DNA of 46,799 bases from Akkermansia sp. GTDB taxonomy: Bacteria > Verrucomicrobiota > Verrucomicrobiia > Verrucomicrobiales > Akkermansiaceae. The stretch is from the NCBI GenBank assembly GCA_024405455.1, contig JAKSOT010000006.1:1-46799 (forward strand), in the 5' to 3' direction. The position numbers were made by a program, and so were the translations under genes. Shown one piece after another: positions 46,769 to 46,799 of the stretch; within the stretch, counting starts at the first letter, position 1, and every line of letters begins with the position of its first letter. The notes beneath the pieces were generated by a model. The model was not told the origin of the DNA and ran no database searches. It saw only the letters and a list, made by a program, of their open reading frames with translations.

Positions 46769-46799
46769 ATGGAGAACCCGACGAACAATATCGATCTCT
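46769..46799 (+). CDS. Start of a gene cut by the window edge
   Basis: Only the first ten codons are present (MENPTNNIDL). The strong promoter 8 nt upstream is the reason to call a gene here. Its identity cannot be determined. Confidence 0.6.
   Translation, partial: MENPTNNIDL

Overview
This is a GC-rich, gene-dense bacterial chromosomal window with about 45 supported protein genes. The organism is Gram-negative: there are two predicted outer-membrane beta-barrels with a terminal Phe, several lipoproteins, periplasmic amidases and a Tat-exported flavoprotein. The family mix (secreted GH2 beta-galactosidase with carbohydrate-binding modules, an N-acetylhexosamine-kinase-like protein, DUF3472, small lipoproteins) suggests a host-associated Verrucomicrobiota, perhaps an Akkermansia relative. 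That placement is inference; there is no rRNA here to settle it.

Layout. 1-2.3 kb: L,D-transpeptidase, then an AAA/DUF4143 ATPase behind two related 59-bp repeats. 2.3-6.8 kb: purine operon purC, a double-length purS, purL, purQ. 6.9-10.4 kb: small lipoprotein, then a leftward block with ribE and a RelE-like/ABC-2 permease/MarC/Sel1 operon. 10.5-17.9 kb: beta-barrel, AGCS symporter, 1473-aa beta-galactosidase, ndk. 17.9-20.1 kb: GYF/DUF805 protein, DUF2156 and YkgJ-like genes. 20.2-25.2 kb: accessory island with KilA-N protein, tyrosine recombinase, EcoRI-type adenine methylase coupled to a DUF262-HNH nuclease. 25.2-28.8 kb: candidate structured RNA, argS and a TPR-like ORF, carrying three identical parS sites. 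28.8-35.6 kb: lipoproteins, ribD, metallophosphoesterase, two tandem predicted transglutaminase-like lipoproteins and two tandem amidases. 35.6-36.2 kb: gene-less nested inverted-repeat hairpin array flanked by a perfect 21-bp direct repeat. 36.2-46.8 kb: second beta-barrel, fabF/membrane protein/recR, exported proteins with the hexosamine-kinase-like gene, hpf, NUDIX, DUF3472, TM2 protein, Tat flavoprotein and the first codons of one more gene.

Cross-cutting signals. (1) Recognisable promoters (TTGAC-like -35, TAGAAT/TATACT-like -10, 16-18 bp spacing) often lie only 6-11 nt before the start codon, so many mRNAs look leaderless. (2) Short degenerate 6- or 7-bp tandem tracts of three types recur between genes, some overlapping stop codons. 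(3) Three copies of TGTTCCACGTGGAACA mark this as a ParB-binding region, probably in the origin-proximal part of the chromosome. (4) The hairpin array at 35.6-36.2 kb keeps its hairpin order, spacers and folding while several stem sequences differ between its arms. It is the best candidate for something undescribed.
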